DNA from: Candidatus Eisenbacteria bacterium
GTDB taxonomy: Bacteria; Eisenbacteria; RBG-16-71-46
DNA: 64,000 nt
Assembly: GCA_020847735.1 (NCBI GenBank)
Contig: JADLBL010000012.1
Coordinates: 1 to 64,000 of the forward strand
Direction: 5' to 3'
Each line of letters begins with the position of its first letter. The first letter of the stretch is position 1. Below the pieces are notes generated by a model that worked only from the letters and a program-made list of their open reading frames with translations, was not told the DNA's origin and did not search any database. The translations under genes were made by a program, and so were the position numbers. Shown one piece after another: positions 1-9,368 of this stretch.

Positions 1-880
1 CCACCGCCAGCGTGTGCTGGTCGATCGCGAACGTCGCGGTGATGCTCTTGTCCGCGTCCATCGTGACGTCCAGCGGGTTCGTGTTCCCGCTCGCGTCACC
101 GCTCCAGCCGGTGAAGTGCCAGCCGGTGGAAGGCACCGCCGTGAGCTGGACCGTGCTGCCGTTGTCGTAACTCGGCTGGTCGGGCGAGCGCAGGACCGAC
201 CCGCCGGCCAGCGGCGAAACCGTGACGTTCAGCAGGTGCTGGCAGGAATGAGTCGGGGAGGCGCTGTTGCGCGGGGTGGCTGCACCGGCTGCGAAGTCAC
301 TGGAGTTGTCATCGGTGTCCACGCAGCCATCGCTGGTTCTCAGGCCCGCGGTCGTGTTCGAAAGCGCGACCATCGTCGCGGTCTCCGAACAGTTCGCCGT
401 GCCGTAGCCCAGCAGGTCCACCAGTCCGCCACCGCTGGGGCAGCTGCCGATGAGCGCCGTCGTTCCGTTGACGAGAGCGACCTTGCCGGCGGTGGCGCTC
501 ATGGCGATCGAACCGCTCGCATCGGGCGCCGGCAGGCTCGTCGTGCCGCCGCTTCCGGCCGCTTCCTGAACCAGGTAGTAGCCGCCGGGCGGGATGGAAC
601 CCGACAGCGCGGTCACGGACCAGCTCGTCCCGGTGGCGGAGGTGTACTGAACCGACCATCCGGTGACGTTCACGGCGGAGGGGCCACGGTTGAAGATCTC
701 GATGAAGTCGTTCTTGTAAACCGAGCCGGAGTTTCCCCCGCCGCCGTAGGCCTGGCTGATCACCAGGTCCGGAGAAGCCGCGTGCGCGGCCCGGGGCGGA
801 AGCGCGAAGCTGAGGGTGAGGACGGAGATCGTCCCCAGCAGCAGGCGCGCGAGCGTAAGACGAGCTTCCCTGTGGTTCAT
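1..880 (-). CDS. Secreted lamin-tail domain protein (C-terminus beyond the window)
   Basis: The frame is open from an ATG at 880 to the window edge, so 293 codons of a longer protein are visible. Residues 1-34 are a signal peptide (arginines, hydrophobic LLLGTISVLTLSFALPP core, AHA cleavage region). Residues about 36-150 match a lamin-tail domain, beginning LVISQAYGGGGNSGSVY and continuing with the FIEIFNRG motif and a GGYYLVQE strand. Near the visible end is a divergent InlB B-repeat-like module (VPSTGWHFTGWSGDAS, then DKSITATF). A GAGAGG ribosome site precedes the ATG. Such proteins are exported and often anchored or adhesive; the actual role is unknown. A C-terminal sorting tail would be expected outside the window. 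Confidence 0.8.
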   Translation of the reverse strand, partial: MNHREARLTLARLLLGTISVLTLSFALPPRAAHAASPDLVISQAYGGGGNSGSVYKNDFIEIFNRGPSAVNVTGWSVQYTSATGTSWSVTALSGSIPPGGYYLVQEAAGSGGTTSLPAPDASGSIAMSATAGKVALVNGTTALIGSCPSGGGLVDLLGYGTANCSETATMVALSNTTAGLRTSDGCVDTDDNSSDFAAGAATPRNSASPTHSCQHLLNVTVSPLAGGSVLRSPDQPSYDNGSTVQLTAVPSTGWHFTGWSGDASGNTNPLDVTMDADKSITATFAIDQHTLAV

Positions 881-1312
881 GTCTCGGCCTCTCAAACCGC
901 GCCGGATCGGGCCGGCGCATGCGGAACCCTTTGAGGTGCGGCACGAGCACGTCGGGGGCGGGCCGTAGTCGCCTGAACGTTGATGTGGGGGAAGGTCGTC
1001 GGCGCTGCGGCGCGCCGACGCTCTCGGGGAGCCTCCTTCCTCGCTGCCCGGCGTCCATGCGCACGGGCCGGGGATGGGTTCAAGGCGGCCGGACGAGTCG
1101 GGGGCATCTACCGGGGTGATCAGGGATGCCAGCTGCTGATTCTCGTCCACGGGTGGCGCCGAAGCGGTCCGGGCAGCCCTCCGCCGTTCGCTTCGCCCGC
1201 TCCAGCGACGAGCGGGTTCGCTCTGAAGTCCGACCGGGATCGAACTCCTCCCGCCTCATCGGGTCAGGGAAAGTCTAGGAGCAGGCCGGACCGGGGGACA
1301 AGACCAAACTGG
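881..1312. other. 432-nt intergenic region, no gene seen
   Basis: This gap lies between two leftward genes. It holds the 5' region of the lamin-tail gene, including a 7-bp inverted repeat (899-905 with 912-918, loop of 6) just upstream of its ribosome site. No convincing promoter, small ORF with a ribosome site, or RNA gene was found. A short stretch near 1235-1255 resembles a tRNA T-arm read on the minus strand, but its stem does not pair. Confidence 0.5.
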
Positions 1313-2731
1313 TCACTGTCCGCCCGGAAAACGCTCCGCGAGTCGGCCTTCCGAGGGCGACACGTCCGGGTCTTCATCGGGCCCTGCGGCGCGACGGCCG
1401 CGGCGCCAGCCCAGGTAGGCGGGCACACCGGAGGCGATGACGAGCAGTCCGAGCAGGGACTCCCTCGGCGTGCCTGCGAGGGTCGCCCCGGCAAGCCAGA
1501 GCGTCGCACCGACGAACAGCGCGGGCAGCAGCGGGTACCCGGCCACCCGGTAGGGACGGGCCGCACGGGGTCGTGTCGCTCGCAGGCGAAAGAGCGCCAG
1601 CGCGCCGAGCAGGTGAAACAGCAGCGAGCCGAAGGTGACGTAGATGAAGAGCGACGTGTAGCCGCTGGTCAACGTCAGCGCGACGGCCCACGCGCACTGC
1701 AGCCAGAGCGCGGCCGCCGGCGTGCGGCTCTTCGCGTGGATCCGGCCGAAGACCCGCGGGAAAACCCCGTCATCCGCCATCGGCGCGTACACGCGCGAGG
1801 CATAGAGCACGGTCGCGGCCAGGCAGCCGAACGCCGAGAGTGCGACCGCGACCGTGACCAGCGTCGCGCCCGCGTCGCCCATGAGTACGCGCGCCGCCGT
1901 CTCCGCCGGACGGGCGGCGGATCCGAAGACGTCCAGCGATAGCGTGCGCAGGTAGACCAGGTTGAGCAGCACGTAAAGCGCGGTCACCGCGGCGACGCCG
2001 CCCAGGATCGCGCGCGGCAGGTCGCGCGCGGGGTCGCGCATTTCCGCGGCGGCGAAGGTCAGGGCGTACCACCCGTCGAAGGTCCACAACACGGCGACCA
2101 GGGCCATGCCGATGGCCGGCCCGAGCCCGGCGGGCATCACGAAACGGGCGGCCTGCTGCGTGACGCCAGGATGCGTGAAGGCGACCGCGGCGAGCAGCGC
2201 GATCGCCGCGACTTTCGCGGCCGTGAACAGATTCTGCACCCGCGCGCCGTGCCGGACTCCGGCCTGGTTGACGAGCGTGAGCGCCACGATCGCGAGGGCG
2301 CCCGCGAACTGGGCGCCGGTCGCTCGCCAATCTCCCACCGAGAGCACGACCTTCGAACTCGAGAACGCGGGCAGCAGCGCGCCCAGGTACTCGCCGAAGC
2401 CGACTCCGATCGCGGCGATTCCGCCGGTCATGATGACGAGCAGGCAGGTCCAGCCGTAGAGGAACGCGGGCAGCGGGCCCCACGCCTCGCGCACGAAGTG
2501 ATACAGACCTCCCGCACGCGGGAACATGGCGCCCAGTTCGGCGTAGGTGAGCGCGCCCGTCAGCGTCAGGGCGCCGCCCGCCATCCACGCTCCGAGGATG
2601 AGCGACGGGTTGGGAAGCGCCCGCGCCACGTCGCCGGCCGCGAGAAAGATTCCCGTGCCCACCATGGCGCCGACGGTCAGGAGCGCACCGTCGCGCGCCC
2701 GCAGCTCCCGGCGCAATTCGGAGTCGGCCAT
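1313..2731 (-). CDS. APC-family amino acid permease
   Basis: The 472-residue protein is almost entirely hydrophobic, with about 12 membrane segments, the usual size for amino acid/polyamine antiporter (APC) permeases. The first segment carries the family motif GAMVGTGIFLAAG, where the GxGIF loop binds the substrate alpha-carboxylate, and segment 2 has the LTYAELGAMFPRAGG motif. It should import or exchange an amino acid across the inner membrane; the substrate cannot be read. The ATG at 2731 (MADSELRREL) is chosen because the open extension upstream is basic, proline-rich and unlike the family. No ribosome site precedes this ATG, and a -10-like hexamer lies exactly 7 nt before it, suggesting a leaderless mRNA. 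Confidence 0.88.
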   Translation of the reverse strand: MADSELRRELRARDGALLTVGAMVGTGIFLAAGDVARALPNPSLILGAWMAGGALTLTGALTYAELGAMFPRAGGLYHFVREAWGPLPAFLYGWTCLLVIMTGGIAAIGVGFGEYLGALLPAFSSSKVVLSVGDWRATGAQFAGALAIVALTLVNQAGVRHGARVQNLFTAAKVAAIALLAAVAFTHPGVTQQAARFVMPAGLGPAIGMALVAVLWTFDGWYALTFAAAEMRDPARDLPRAILGGVAAVTALYVLLNLVYLRTLSLDVFGSAARPAETAARVLMGDAGATLVTVAVALSAFGCLAATVLYASRVYAPMADDGVFPRVFGRIHAKSRTPAAALWLQCAWAVALTLTSGYTSLFIYVTFGSLLFHLLGALALFRLRATRPRAARPYRVAGYPLLPALFVGATLWLAGATLAGTPRESLLGLLVIASGVPAYLGWRRGRRAAGPDEDPDVSPSEGRLAERFPGGQ

Positions 2732-2738
2732 GCGCCGC

Positions 2739-2744
2739 AGCCTA
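2739..2744 (-). promoter_or_regulatory. -10 element of the permease gene, placing the start at +1
   Basis: On the minus strand the hexamer is TAGGCT, identical to the -10 before aroF. Seven nucleotides separate it from the ATG at 2731. The -35 is weak (TGCGAC, 17 nt upstream). This arrangement would make a leaderless transcript. Confidence 0.4.
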
Positions 2745-2829
2745 AGGCAACGGAATCCCCGGTCGCAGGCGCTTTTCGGAACGCGGGCCGCGGTCGCCGC
2801 CTTCACGGGCGCGCTCGGCGGGAGGGGCG

Positions 2830-2860
2830 TTGACGGCCGGGGCACCCTGCGCTCTAGTGG
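2830..2860 (+). promoter_or_regulatory. Sigma-70-type promoter for the BNR-repeat gene
   Basis: TTGACG at 2830-2835 and TAGTGG at 2855-2860, with a 19-nt spacer (18 nt if CTAGTG is taken as the -10). The start codon of the BNR gene lies about 70 nt downstream. Confidence 0.55.
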
Positions 2861-2934
2861 CGCCTTCCCGCGCCCCTCCCGGGGCGTTCCGCGACACCCC
2901 CCGCAGGCCCTCCTCCGAGGAGATCCGCCTTCCG

Positions 2935-5900
2935 ATGAAACGTCCGCTCATCGCACTGGCCGCGAGCCTGTTCGCGCTCGCTCTCGTCCCGCACGCGCAG
3001 GCCGCGAGGCCCGCGCGCGCCACCGCCCCCGCGCCCGATTCGAAGCTCGCCGCTTCCAGCTTCACCGGGCTCAAGTTCCGCTCGATCGGTCCGGCCGTCT
3101 CCTCCGGACGCATCAGCGACCTCGCCGTGGACCCGAAGGACAAGAGCACCTGGTACGTCGCGGCGGCCTACGGCGGCGTCTGGAAGACCACGAACGCGGG
3201 CACGACCTTCTCGCCCATCTTCGATGCGCAGGGCACCTCCAGCATCGGCTGCGTCGTGCTCGATCCGCGCGACCCGATGACCGTCTGGGTCGGAACGGGC
3301 GAGAACAATTCGCAGCGCAGCGTCGGCTGGGGCGATGGCGTGTACCGTTCGCGGGACGGTGGGAAGTCGTGGGAGAACGTCGGGCTCAAGGCCTCCGAGC
3401 ACATCGGCGGCATCCTCGTGGACCCGAGGAACTCCCAGGTCGTGTTCGTCGCGGCCCAGGGACCGTTGTGGTCGAGCGGGGGGGACCGCGGCGTCTACAA
3501 GACCGGCGACGGCGGACGCACCTGGAAGCAGGTTCTCAAGGTGGACGAGTGGACGGGCGCCAACGAGGTGCATTTCGACCCGCGCAACCCGGACGTCCTG
3601 TACGCGACGACCTACCAGCGCTCGCGCCGGGTGTGGTCGCTGATCGACGGCGGACCGGGCTCGGGCATCTGGAAGAGTTCCGACGCCGGCGAAACGTGGA
3701 CGCGCCTCAAGGGCGGGCTTCCCTCGGGCGACATGGGCCGCATCGGTCTCGCGCTGCCGCCGCTCGAGCCGAACTCGATCGTCGCGACGGTCGAAGCCGC
3801 CGGTGACGGCAACGGCACGTACCGCAGCGACGACGGCGGAGCCAATTGGACGAAGTTGAACGACCGAATCTCCGGCAGTCCGCAGTACTACCAGGAGCTG
3901 TTCGCCGACCCGAACGTTCCGGGCCGCCTGTACCAGATCGACACCTATCTCCAGACGAGCGACGACGGCGGGCGCACCTGGCGGCGCGCGGGGGAGAAGT
4001 CCAAGCACGTGGACAACCACGTCGTGTGGATCGATCCGGCCGACTCGCGGCACCTGCTCGTCGGCTGCGACGGCGGCCTGTACGAAAGCTTCGATCGCTG
4101 CGCCACCTGGGCGTTCTTCCCGAACCTGCCCATCACCCAGTTCTACAAGCTCGAAGTGGACAACGCGACGCCGTTCTACAACGTCTATGGCGGCACCCAG
4201 GACAACATGACCTGGGGCGGTCCTTCCCGGACGACCAGCGTGAACGGCATACGGAACTCCGACTGGTTCGCGGTCGTCGGAGGGGACGGCTTCCAGCCGC
4301 GCGTGGACCCCACGGACCCGAACATCGTCTACGGAGAGTCGCAGAACGCCGGAATCGTCCGCTTCGACCGGCGCTCGGGGAACTCGGTGGACATCCAGCC
4401 GCAGGCCGAGCCGGGTGATCCGCCGCTGCGCTGGAACTGGGACACGCCGCTCGTCATCAGTCCGCACTCGCACACCCGGCTGTGGTTCGCCGCGCAGCGG
4501 GTCTTCCGCAGCGACGATCGTGGCGATTCGTGGACGCCCGCCAGCGGCGACCTCACCCGCCAGCTCGACCGCAACCGCCTGCCCATGATGGGTCGCGTGT
4601 GGAGCGTGGACGCCATCGCGAAGAACGCCTCCACGTCGTTCTACGGGAACATCGTCGCGCTCGACGAGTCCCCGCTCCGGGAAGGGCTGCTGGCCGTCGG
4701 CACCGACGACGGGCTCGTGCAGGTGAGCGAGGACGCCGGCGCCCACTGGCGCCGAATCGACACCTTCCCGGGCGTCGGCGAGTACGCCTACGTCTCGCGT
4801 GTCGTCTGGTCGCGCCACGACGTCAACACCCTGTATGCGACCCTCGACCGCCACAAGATGGGAGATTTTCGGCCGTACGTGCTGAAAAGCACGAACCAGG
4901 GCCGCTCCTGGACCAGCGCGACCGGGGACCTGCCCGCCAACGGCTCGGTGTACTGCCTCGTCGAGGACACGAAGGATTCGCAGCTGCTCTTCGCCGGCAC
5001 CGAGTTCGGCGTGTTCTTCACTCCGAACGGCGGTGCGAAGTGGCTGGCCCTCAAGTCCGGGATCCCCGTCGCCTGCATCCGCGACATGGCGATCCAGCGT
5101 CGCGACGACGACCTGGTCGTCGCGACGTTCTCGAGGGGCTTTTACGTCCTCGACGATCTCGCGCCGCTGCGCCTGATGGCGAGCGAGGCGAAACTCGCGG
5201 AGGAGGCGGTCCTCCTGCCGGTGCGCAACGCGCTGCTGTACGTGCAGTCCGCGCAGCTCGGCGGACGCGGGCGTGCCTCGCAGGGGGAGCGATACTTCGT
5301 TGCTCCGAACCCACCCTATGGCGTGACCTTCACGTACTACCTGAAGAACTCCCTCGAGTCCCTGAAGGACCGTCGCCGGGACTCGGAACGCGCGATCGAG
5401 AAGAAGGGCGGGAACGTCTTCTATCCGAGCTGGGACAGCCTGCGGGCCGAGGCGAGGGAGGAATCGCCGTCCGTCGTGCTGACCGTGAGCGACGCGCAGG
5501 GCAACGTCGTGCGACGGCTCGAAGGGCCGGTCGGTTCGGGCTTCCAGCGGGTCGCGTGGGACTTCCGCACGTTCGACCCCGCGCCCACGTCGCTCGCTCC
5601 CCGCACCCGGGGCGAGTTCGAGAGCATCGGCGGCGGCCCGCTCGCCGCACCCGGCAGCTACCGGGTTTCGCTCGCGAAGCGCGTCGAGGGGAAACTGGTG
5701 GCCCTCTCGCAGCCGCAAGCCTTCGATCTCGCTCCCGTGACGGACGTCTCCCTGCCGGAGCCGGATCGCGCGGCGACGGCCGCGTTCCAGCGACAGGTGT
5801 CCGACCTCTCGCGCGCCGTGCAGGGCGCGCTGCGGGTGTTCGACGACGCCCAGTCGCGCGCGAAACTGCTCGCGAAGGCCGTGGACGACGCGCCGGGCGG

Positions 5901-6231
5901 CAACGAGTCGCTCGCCCAGGAAGTCCGCGCGCTCCAGGGGCGGCTCGCCGATCTGTCGCTGTCGTTGCGCGGCGACGCCGTGCGGCGGGAGTTCAACGAG
6001 CCTTCCCCCGCGACGCTCGTCGAGCGCGTGAACCAGATCACCGACGGAGCCTGGGAGTACACCGGCCCACCGACCCGGACCCACCGGCGCAATTACGAGA
6101 TCGCGGATGGCGAGTTCCGCAAGGCGCTCGCCACGCTTCAGGGCATCCTGACCGATCTCGACGCGCTGGGGGCGAAGGCCGAAGCGGCCGGCGCACCCTG
6201 GACGCCCGGGCGCGTGCCGGTCTGGAAGTAG
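2935..6231 (+). CDS. Secreted sortilin/VPS10-like BNR-repeat beta-propeller protein
   Basis: This 1098-residue protein begins with a signal peptide (MKRPLIALAASLFALALVPHAQA). From about residue 50 to 780 it carries many Asp-box/BNR repeats of the form SxDxGxTW, for example RSRDGGKSWENV, KTGDGGRTWKQV, KSSDAGETWTRL, TSDDGGRTWRRA and KSTNQGRSWTSA. These build one or two large beta-propellers like the VPS10/sortilin and photosystem stability-factor families. The last 300 residues hold a FlgD-like Ig segment (LTVSDAQGNVVRRL) and a helical tail. The ATG at 2935 follows GAGGAG. Proteins of this type are common in Gemmatimonadota- and FCB-like genomes; no enzymatic activity can be claimed. A promoter is visible at 2830. 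Confidence 0.85.
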   Translation: MKRPLIALAASLFALALVPHAQAARPARATAPAPDSKLAASSFTGLKFRSIGPAVSSGRISDLAVDPKDKSTWYVAAAYGGVWKTTNAGTTFSPIFDAQGTSSIGCVVLDPRDPMTVWVGTGENNSQRSVGWGDGVYRSRDGGKSWENVGLKASEHIGGILVDPRNSQVVFVAAQGPLWSSGGDRGVYKTGDGGRTWKQVLKVDEWTGANEVHFDPRNPDVLYATTYQRSRRVWSLIDGGPGSGIWKSSDAGETWTRLKGGLPSGDMGRIGLALPPLEPNSIVATVEAAGDGNGTYRSDDGGANWTKLNDRISGSPQYYQELFADPNVPGRLYQIDTYLQTSDDGGRTWRRAGEKSKHVDNHVVWIDPADSRHLLVGCDGGLYESFDRCATWAFFPNLPITQFYKLEVDNATPFYNVYGGTQDNMTWGGPSRTTSVNGIRNSDWFAVVGGDGFQPRVDPTDPNIVYGESQNAGIVRFDRRSGNSVDIQPQAEPGDPPLRWNWDTPLVISPHSHTRLWFAAQRVFRSDDRGDSWTPASGDLTRQLDRNRLPMMGRVWSVDAIAKNASTSFYGNIVALDESPLREGLLAVGTDDGLVQVSEDAGAHWRRIDTFPGVGEYAYVSRVVWSRHDVNTLYATLDRHKMGDFRPYVLKSTNQGRSWTSATGDLPANGSVYCLVEDTKDSQLLFAGTEFGVFFTPNGGAKWLALKSGIPVACIRDMAIQRRDDDLVVATFSRGFYVLDDLAPLRLMASEAKLAEEAVLLPVRNALLYVQSAQLGGRGRASQGERYFVAPNPPYGVTFTYYLKNSLESLKDRRRDSERAIEKKGGNVFYPSWDSLRAEAREESPSVVLTVSDAQGNVVRRLEGPVGSGFQRVAWDFRTFDPAPTSLAPRTRGEFESIGGGPLAAPGSYRVSLAKRVEGKLVALSQPQAFDLAPVTDVSLPEPDRAATAAFQRQVSDLSRAVQGALRVFDDAQSRAKLLAKAVDDAPGGNESLAQEVRALQGRLADLSLSLRGDAVRREFNEPSPATLVERVNQITDGAWEYTGPPTRTHRRNYEIADGEFRKALATLQGILTDLDALGAKAEAAGAPWTPGRVPVWK

Positions 6232-6240
6232 GTGCCTGCC

Positions 6241-6276
6241 GCGCGGGCGCCCCGGCGTCGTCCGGGGCGCCCGCGC
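6241..6276 (+). terminator. Long GC hairpin after the BNR gene (no U-tract)
   Basis: A perfect 15-bp inverted repeat (6241-6255 with 6262-6276, loop CGTCGT) begins ten bases after the stop codon. There is no T-run. This U-less form is seen several times in the window and may be the local terminator style. Confidence 0.55.
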
Positions 6277-6355
6277 ATCGTGACGGACCGTGCGGCGCGG
6301 GCGATCTGCTACGGTACGTGCCTCGCGTCCGGAAACCGACCCGCAAGGAGATCCG

Positions 6356-6796
6356 ATGCCGCGCAAGCCGACTCACGCCGACGCCGAACTGCTGCTGCGC
6401 CTCTACGAGCTGCGACGGGAGCCCGAACTGCGGAGGGCGCGCCAGTGGTTCCTCAAGGACTTTCAGGCCGCCGGTTGGGAGGAAATCCAGAGCCGCTACC
6501 TGACCCATACCGACGAGGACCGCTGGTTCCGCCAGACCACGTCGTACTGGGAGATGGTGGCGACGCTGGTCCAGCGCGGCGTGCTCCACGCCGAGTTGTT
6601 CTTCGACCACACGGGCGAGGACGTCGTGACCTGGGAGAAGTGCAAGCCATGGCTCGCCGGCGCGCGCGCTGCGATCCGGCCGTCGTACTTGCGCAACTTC
6701 GAGCGACTCGTCGCCGACCACGTCGCGTACCGCGCGAAGCTACACGCGGCGATGCAGCGCGGCACGAGCCGGCCCCGCAGGGCCCGCAAGGGCTGA
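6356..6796 (+). CDS. Small conserved protein, DUF4760-like
   Basis: The 146-residue soluble, helical protein starts MPRKPTHADAELLLRLYELR at an ATG with AAGGAG just upstream. The pattern (helix with LRREPELRRAR, then W-rich RQTTSYWEMVATLVQRG and AELFFDH) resembles small acidobacterial proteins grouped near DUF4760; this is recollection, not a search. No catalytic motif or membrane segment is visible. The tail is basic (TSRPRRARKG). Its stop is one base from the chorismate synthase ATG, so the two are probably cotranscribed. Function unknown. Confidence 0.65.
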   Translation: MPRKPTHADAELLLRLYELRREPELRRARQWFLKDFQAAGWEEIQSRYLTHTDEDRWFRQTTSYWEMVATLVQRGVLHAELFFDHTGEDVVTWEKCKPWLAGARAAIRPSYLRNFERLVADHVAYRAKLHAAMQRGTSRPRRARKG

Positions 6797-6797
6797 A

Positions 6798-7859
6798 ATG
6801 TCCTCAACGTTCGGCCACCTGTTCACGATCACGACGTTCGGCGAGTCGCATGGCGCGGGCGTCGGCGTCGTCGTGGACGGTCTTCCGGCCGGGCTGCCGG
6901 TGGACGCGGACGTCGTCCAGCGCGAACTGGACCGGCGACGGCCGGGACAGAGCGCGATCACCACGCAGCGCCAGGAGGCCGATCGGGTCGAGATCGTTTC
7001 GGGCGTCTACGAGGGACGATCGCTGGGCACTCCGATCCTGATGCTGGTGCGCAACACCGACCAGCGCTCGAAGGACTACGACGCGCTCAAGGACGTCTTC
7101 CGTCCCGGTCACGCCGACTATGCCTACGCGCAGAAGTACGGGTTCCGGGACCATCGCGGCGGCGGCCGGTCCTCGGGCCGCGAAACGGTCGGGCGCGTCG
7201 CGGCCGGCGCGATCGCCCGGGTCGCGCTCGCGACCGCCGGCGTCTCGATCGCGGGCGGGACGGTGCGCGTCGGGGAGGTCGAGGCGACGCACCGCAACTG
7301 GGACGAGGTCGAGCGCAACGCCGTTCGGTGCCCGGACGCCGCGGCGGCCGCGCGCATGATCGAACTCATCGGGCATGCGCGCGATGAGAAGGACTCCGTC
7401 GGCGGAGTGGTCGAGGTCGTCGCCCGCGGCGTGCCGGCCGGCTGGGGCGACCCGACGATGCGAAAGATGGACGCGCTGCTCGGCGCCGCCATGCTCTCCA
7501 TCCCGGCGACCAAGGGCGTCGAAATCGGCGGCGGGTTCGGCATGACGTTCCTGCGCGGCTCGCAGACGAACGACGTGTTCGACGGCCGGACCTACGAGTC
7601 CAATTTCGCCGGCGGCATCTCGGGCGGCATCTCGAACGGCAACGAGATCGTCGTGCGCGTCGCGGTGCGCCCCGCGACCAGCATCGGCCGACCCCAGACG
7701 ATGGCGAAGGCGGGGGGAGGCACGGAAACCGTGGCGATCGAGGGACGCCATGACCCGTGCATCTGCCCGCGCGTCGTCCCGGTGGCCGAAGCGATGATGG
7801 CCGTGACCCTCATGGACGCGTGGCTTCACCAGCGGGCGCTTCGCGGACGCGACAGGTAG
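6798..7859 (+). CDS. aroC: Chorismate synthase
   Basis: The enzyme converts 5-enolpyruvylshikimate-3-phosphate to chorismate, the branch point to Trp, Phe, Tyr and folate, using reduced FMN as cofactor. The 353-residue length is typical. Signature 1 is near the N-terminus (TTFGESHGAGVGVVVDGLP), signature 2 at about residues 115-135 (DHRGGGRSSGRETVGRVAAG), and a third block near the C-terminus (RHDPCICPRVVPVAEAM). All conserved basic and FMN-contact blocks seem present. It starts one base after the preceding stop. Downstream the window also holds DAHP synthase (9528) and the trp operon (35920), but aroC is not contiguous with them. Confidence 0.97.
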   Translation: MSSTFGHLFTITTFGESHGAGVGVVVDGLPAGLPVDADVVQRELDRRRPGQSAITTQRQEADRVEIVSGVYEGRSLGTPILMLVRNTDQRSKDYDALKDVFRPGHADYAYAQKYGFRDHRGGGRSSGRETVGRVAAGAIARVALATAGVSIAGGTVRVGEVEATHRNWDEVERNAVRCPDAAAAARMIELIGHARDEKDSVGGVVEVVARGVPAGWGDPTMRKMDALLGAAMLSIPATKGVEIGGGFGMTFLRGSQTNDVFDGRTYESNFAGGISGGISNGNEIVVRVAVRPATSIGRPQTMAKAGGGTETVAIEGRHDPCICPRVVPVAEAMMAVTLMDAWLHQRALRGRDR

Positions 7860-7982
7860 TCCCCGTGCGAAGCCTCCCGCGGCCGCCGGCCGGCAACTTC
7901 GGCGTGGCGCCCTGTGGTTCGGTGGGCTAGCGTCCACGCGTCGGGCCGGGCCTCGCGGTCACCTGGAGGACTCGCACGCTCC

Positions 7983-9305
7983 ATGTCACGAAGCATCCGC
8001 TGGACGACGGCCATTGCCGTGCTGCTCGCCGCGACGCCCTCGCGCGCGCAGGAGCTCTATTCGGTCGGCGACCTCGGCAGCCTGGGAAACCCGCGCGGCA
8101 GCGGCGCTTCGGCGCTGAACGGGCAGGGGGACGCGGTCGGGTACGCGTTCGTCTCGGGCTCGACCTTCGTGCACGCGACGCTCAATCACCGCGGAACGCT
8201 CACCGACCTGGGAACCCTCGGCGGAACCCAGAGCCTGGCCCGCTCGGTCAACTCGGCCGGCGACATCGTGGGCTGGGCGTTCGCGGCCGGCGGGACCGCG
8301 CAGCGCGCGGTCCTGTGGCGCGGCGGCGCCGCCACGGATCTGGGCACGTTCGGCGGCCCGATCGCCGACGCGCACGACGTCAACGATCCGGGCATCGTCG
8401 TCGGATCGGCGTTCGACGCGCAGGGACTCGAGCGCGCGTTTCGCTGGGACGGCACACTGCACGACCTCGGCACGCTCGGCGGAACGCAGGCGCGCGCCTA
8501 CGCGATCAACAACTGGGGAGACATCGTCGGCATGGCCGCCCCGGTCTCGAACGATCGCTTCCACGCCTTTTTCGGCAAGGCCGGAAGCCCCCTGTACGAC
8601 CTCGGCACCCTGGGCGGCAAGACCAGCCACGCCTACGACGTGAACGAAAGCGGCCACGTCTGCGGCTGGTCACAGGTGGGCTGGAGCCCGACCGCCAGCC
8701 GCGGATTCTTCTGGGCCAACGGGGTGATGAAGGATCTCGGCACCGCGGGCGGGGAGTACAGCGCCGGCTTCGCGCTCAACGATCACGATGAAATCGTCGG
8801 GATGACCTCGCGTGCCGACGGCCAGTATGTCGCGTTCCGGTGGAAGGCCGGCACCCTCACGGACCTCAACACGCTGCTGCCGCAGGGCAGCGGCTGGTTC
8901 CTGACCCGCGCGTGGGACATCGACGAGAACGGGATCATCGTCGGCGAAGGCATCCTGAACGGCGAGACACGGGCGTTCGCGCTGACGCCCTCGAGCCTGA
9001 CGTCGGTGCCGATGGCGGCGGTCCCGGGCGCGATCCGGCTCCTGGGCGCGCGGCCGAACCCGGTGGTCTCGATCGCGCACTTCGAGTTCGACCTGCCGGC
9101 GAGTGGCCGCGCCCGCCTCGAGATCTTCGACGTCTCGGGACGGCGCGTGCGCGAAGTCGCCGATGGGACCTTTCCGGCCGGACGCTCGAGCCTGGCGTGG
9201 GACGGGCTCGACGCGCGGGGCGCCCGACCGCCGGGCGGGCAGTACTGGGCGTGCCTCACCGTGGACGGCCGGCGCTGGACAAGAGCCTTCGCCGTCGCGA
9301 GGTGA
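7983..9305 (+). CDS. Secreted HAF-repeat protein with C-terminal sorting-like tail
   Basis: The 440-residue protein has a signal peptide (RWTTAIAVLLAATPSRAQ). Six HAF-type repeats of about 46 residues follow, each around DLGTLGG and ending in (D/E)IVG: for example TDLGTLGGTQSLARSVN, TDLGTFGGPIADAHDVN, HDLGTLGGTQARAYAIN, YDLGTLGGKTSHAYDVN and KDLGTAGGEYSAGFALN. They probably fold as a propeller. The last 90 residues form an Ig-like tail (ARPNPVVSIAHFEFDLP, then LEIFDVSGRRVREV), as in the Kelch protein at 28199. The ATG at 7983 is chosen because it directly precedes the signal sequence; GGAGGA lies 12 nt upstream. Extracellular location is inferred; function is unknown. Confidence 0.8.
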   Translation: MSRSIRWTTAIAVLLAATPSRAQELYSVGDLGSLGNPRGSGASALNGQGDAVGYAFVSGSTFVHATLNHRGTLTDLGTLGGTQSLARSVNSAGDIVGWAFAAGGTAQRAVLWRGGAATDLGTFGGPIADAHDVNDPGIVVGSAFDAQGLERAFRWDGTLHDLGTLGGTQARAYAINNWGDIVGMAAPVSNDRFHAFFGKAGSPLYDLGTLGGKTSHAYDVNESGHVCGWSQVGWSPTASRGFFWANGVMKDLGTAGGEYSAGFALNDHDEIVGMTSRADGQYVAFRWKAGTLTDLNTLLPQGSGWFLTRAWDIDENGIIVGEGILNGETRAFALTPSSLTSVPMAAVPGAIRLLGARPNPVVSIAHFEFDLPASGRARLEIFDVSGRRVREVADGTFPAGRSSLAWDGLDARGARPPGGQYWACLTVDGRRWTRAFAVAR

Positions 9306-9335
9306 TTGACCCTCGCGAAGCGCGGATGCTAGGCT
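9306..9335 (+). promoter_or_regulatory. Sigma-70-type promoter of the aroF leader
   Basis: TTGACC at 9306-9311, an 18-nt spacer and TAGGCT at 9330-9335. The -35 begins right after the stop of the HAF gene. The predicted start near 9342 gives a leader of about 185 nt before aroF. Confidence 0.7.
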
Positions 9336-9368
9336 CTCCAGCGTTTCGAACCTCGACGGGGGCGCTTC

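Noticed and set aside
1230-1260. tRNA 3' end on the minus strand (TTCGATCCCGG)
   Set aside because: The flanking bases do not form a T-stem and no other tRNA parts exist.
2854-6366. Very long open frame (about 1170 codons) antisense to the BNR gene
   Set aside because: It is Arg/Ala/Gly/Pro-rich shadow coding from a GC-rich gene on the other strand; no domain or ribosome site. The same applies to long antisense frames at 16806-20687, 21916-25443, 53201-55507 and 59111-62350.
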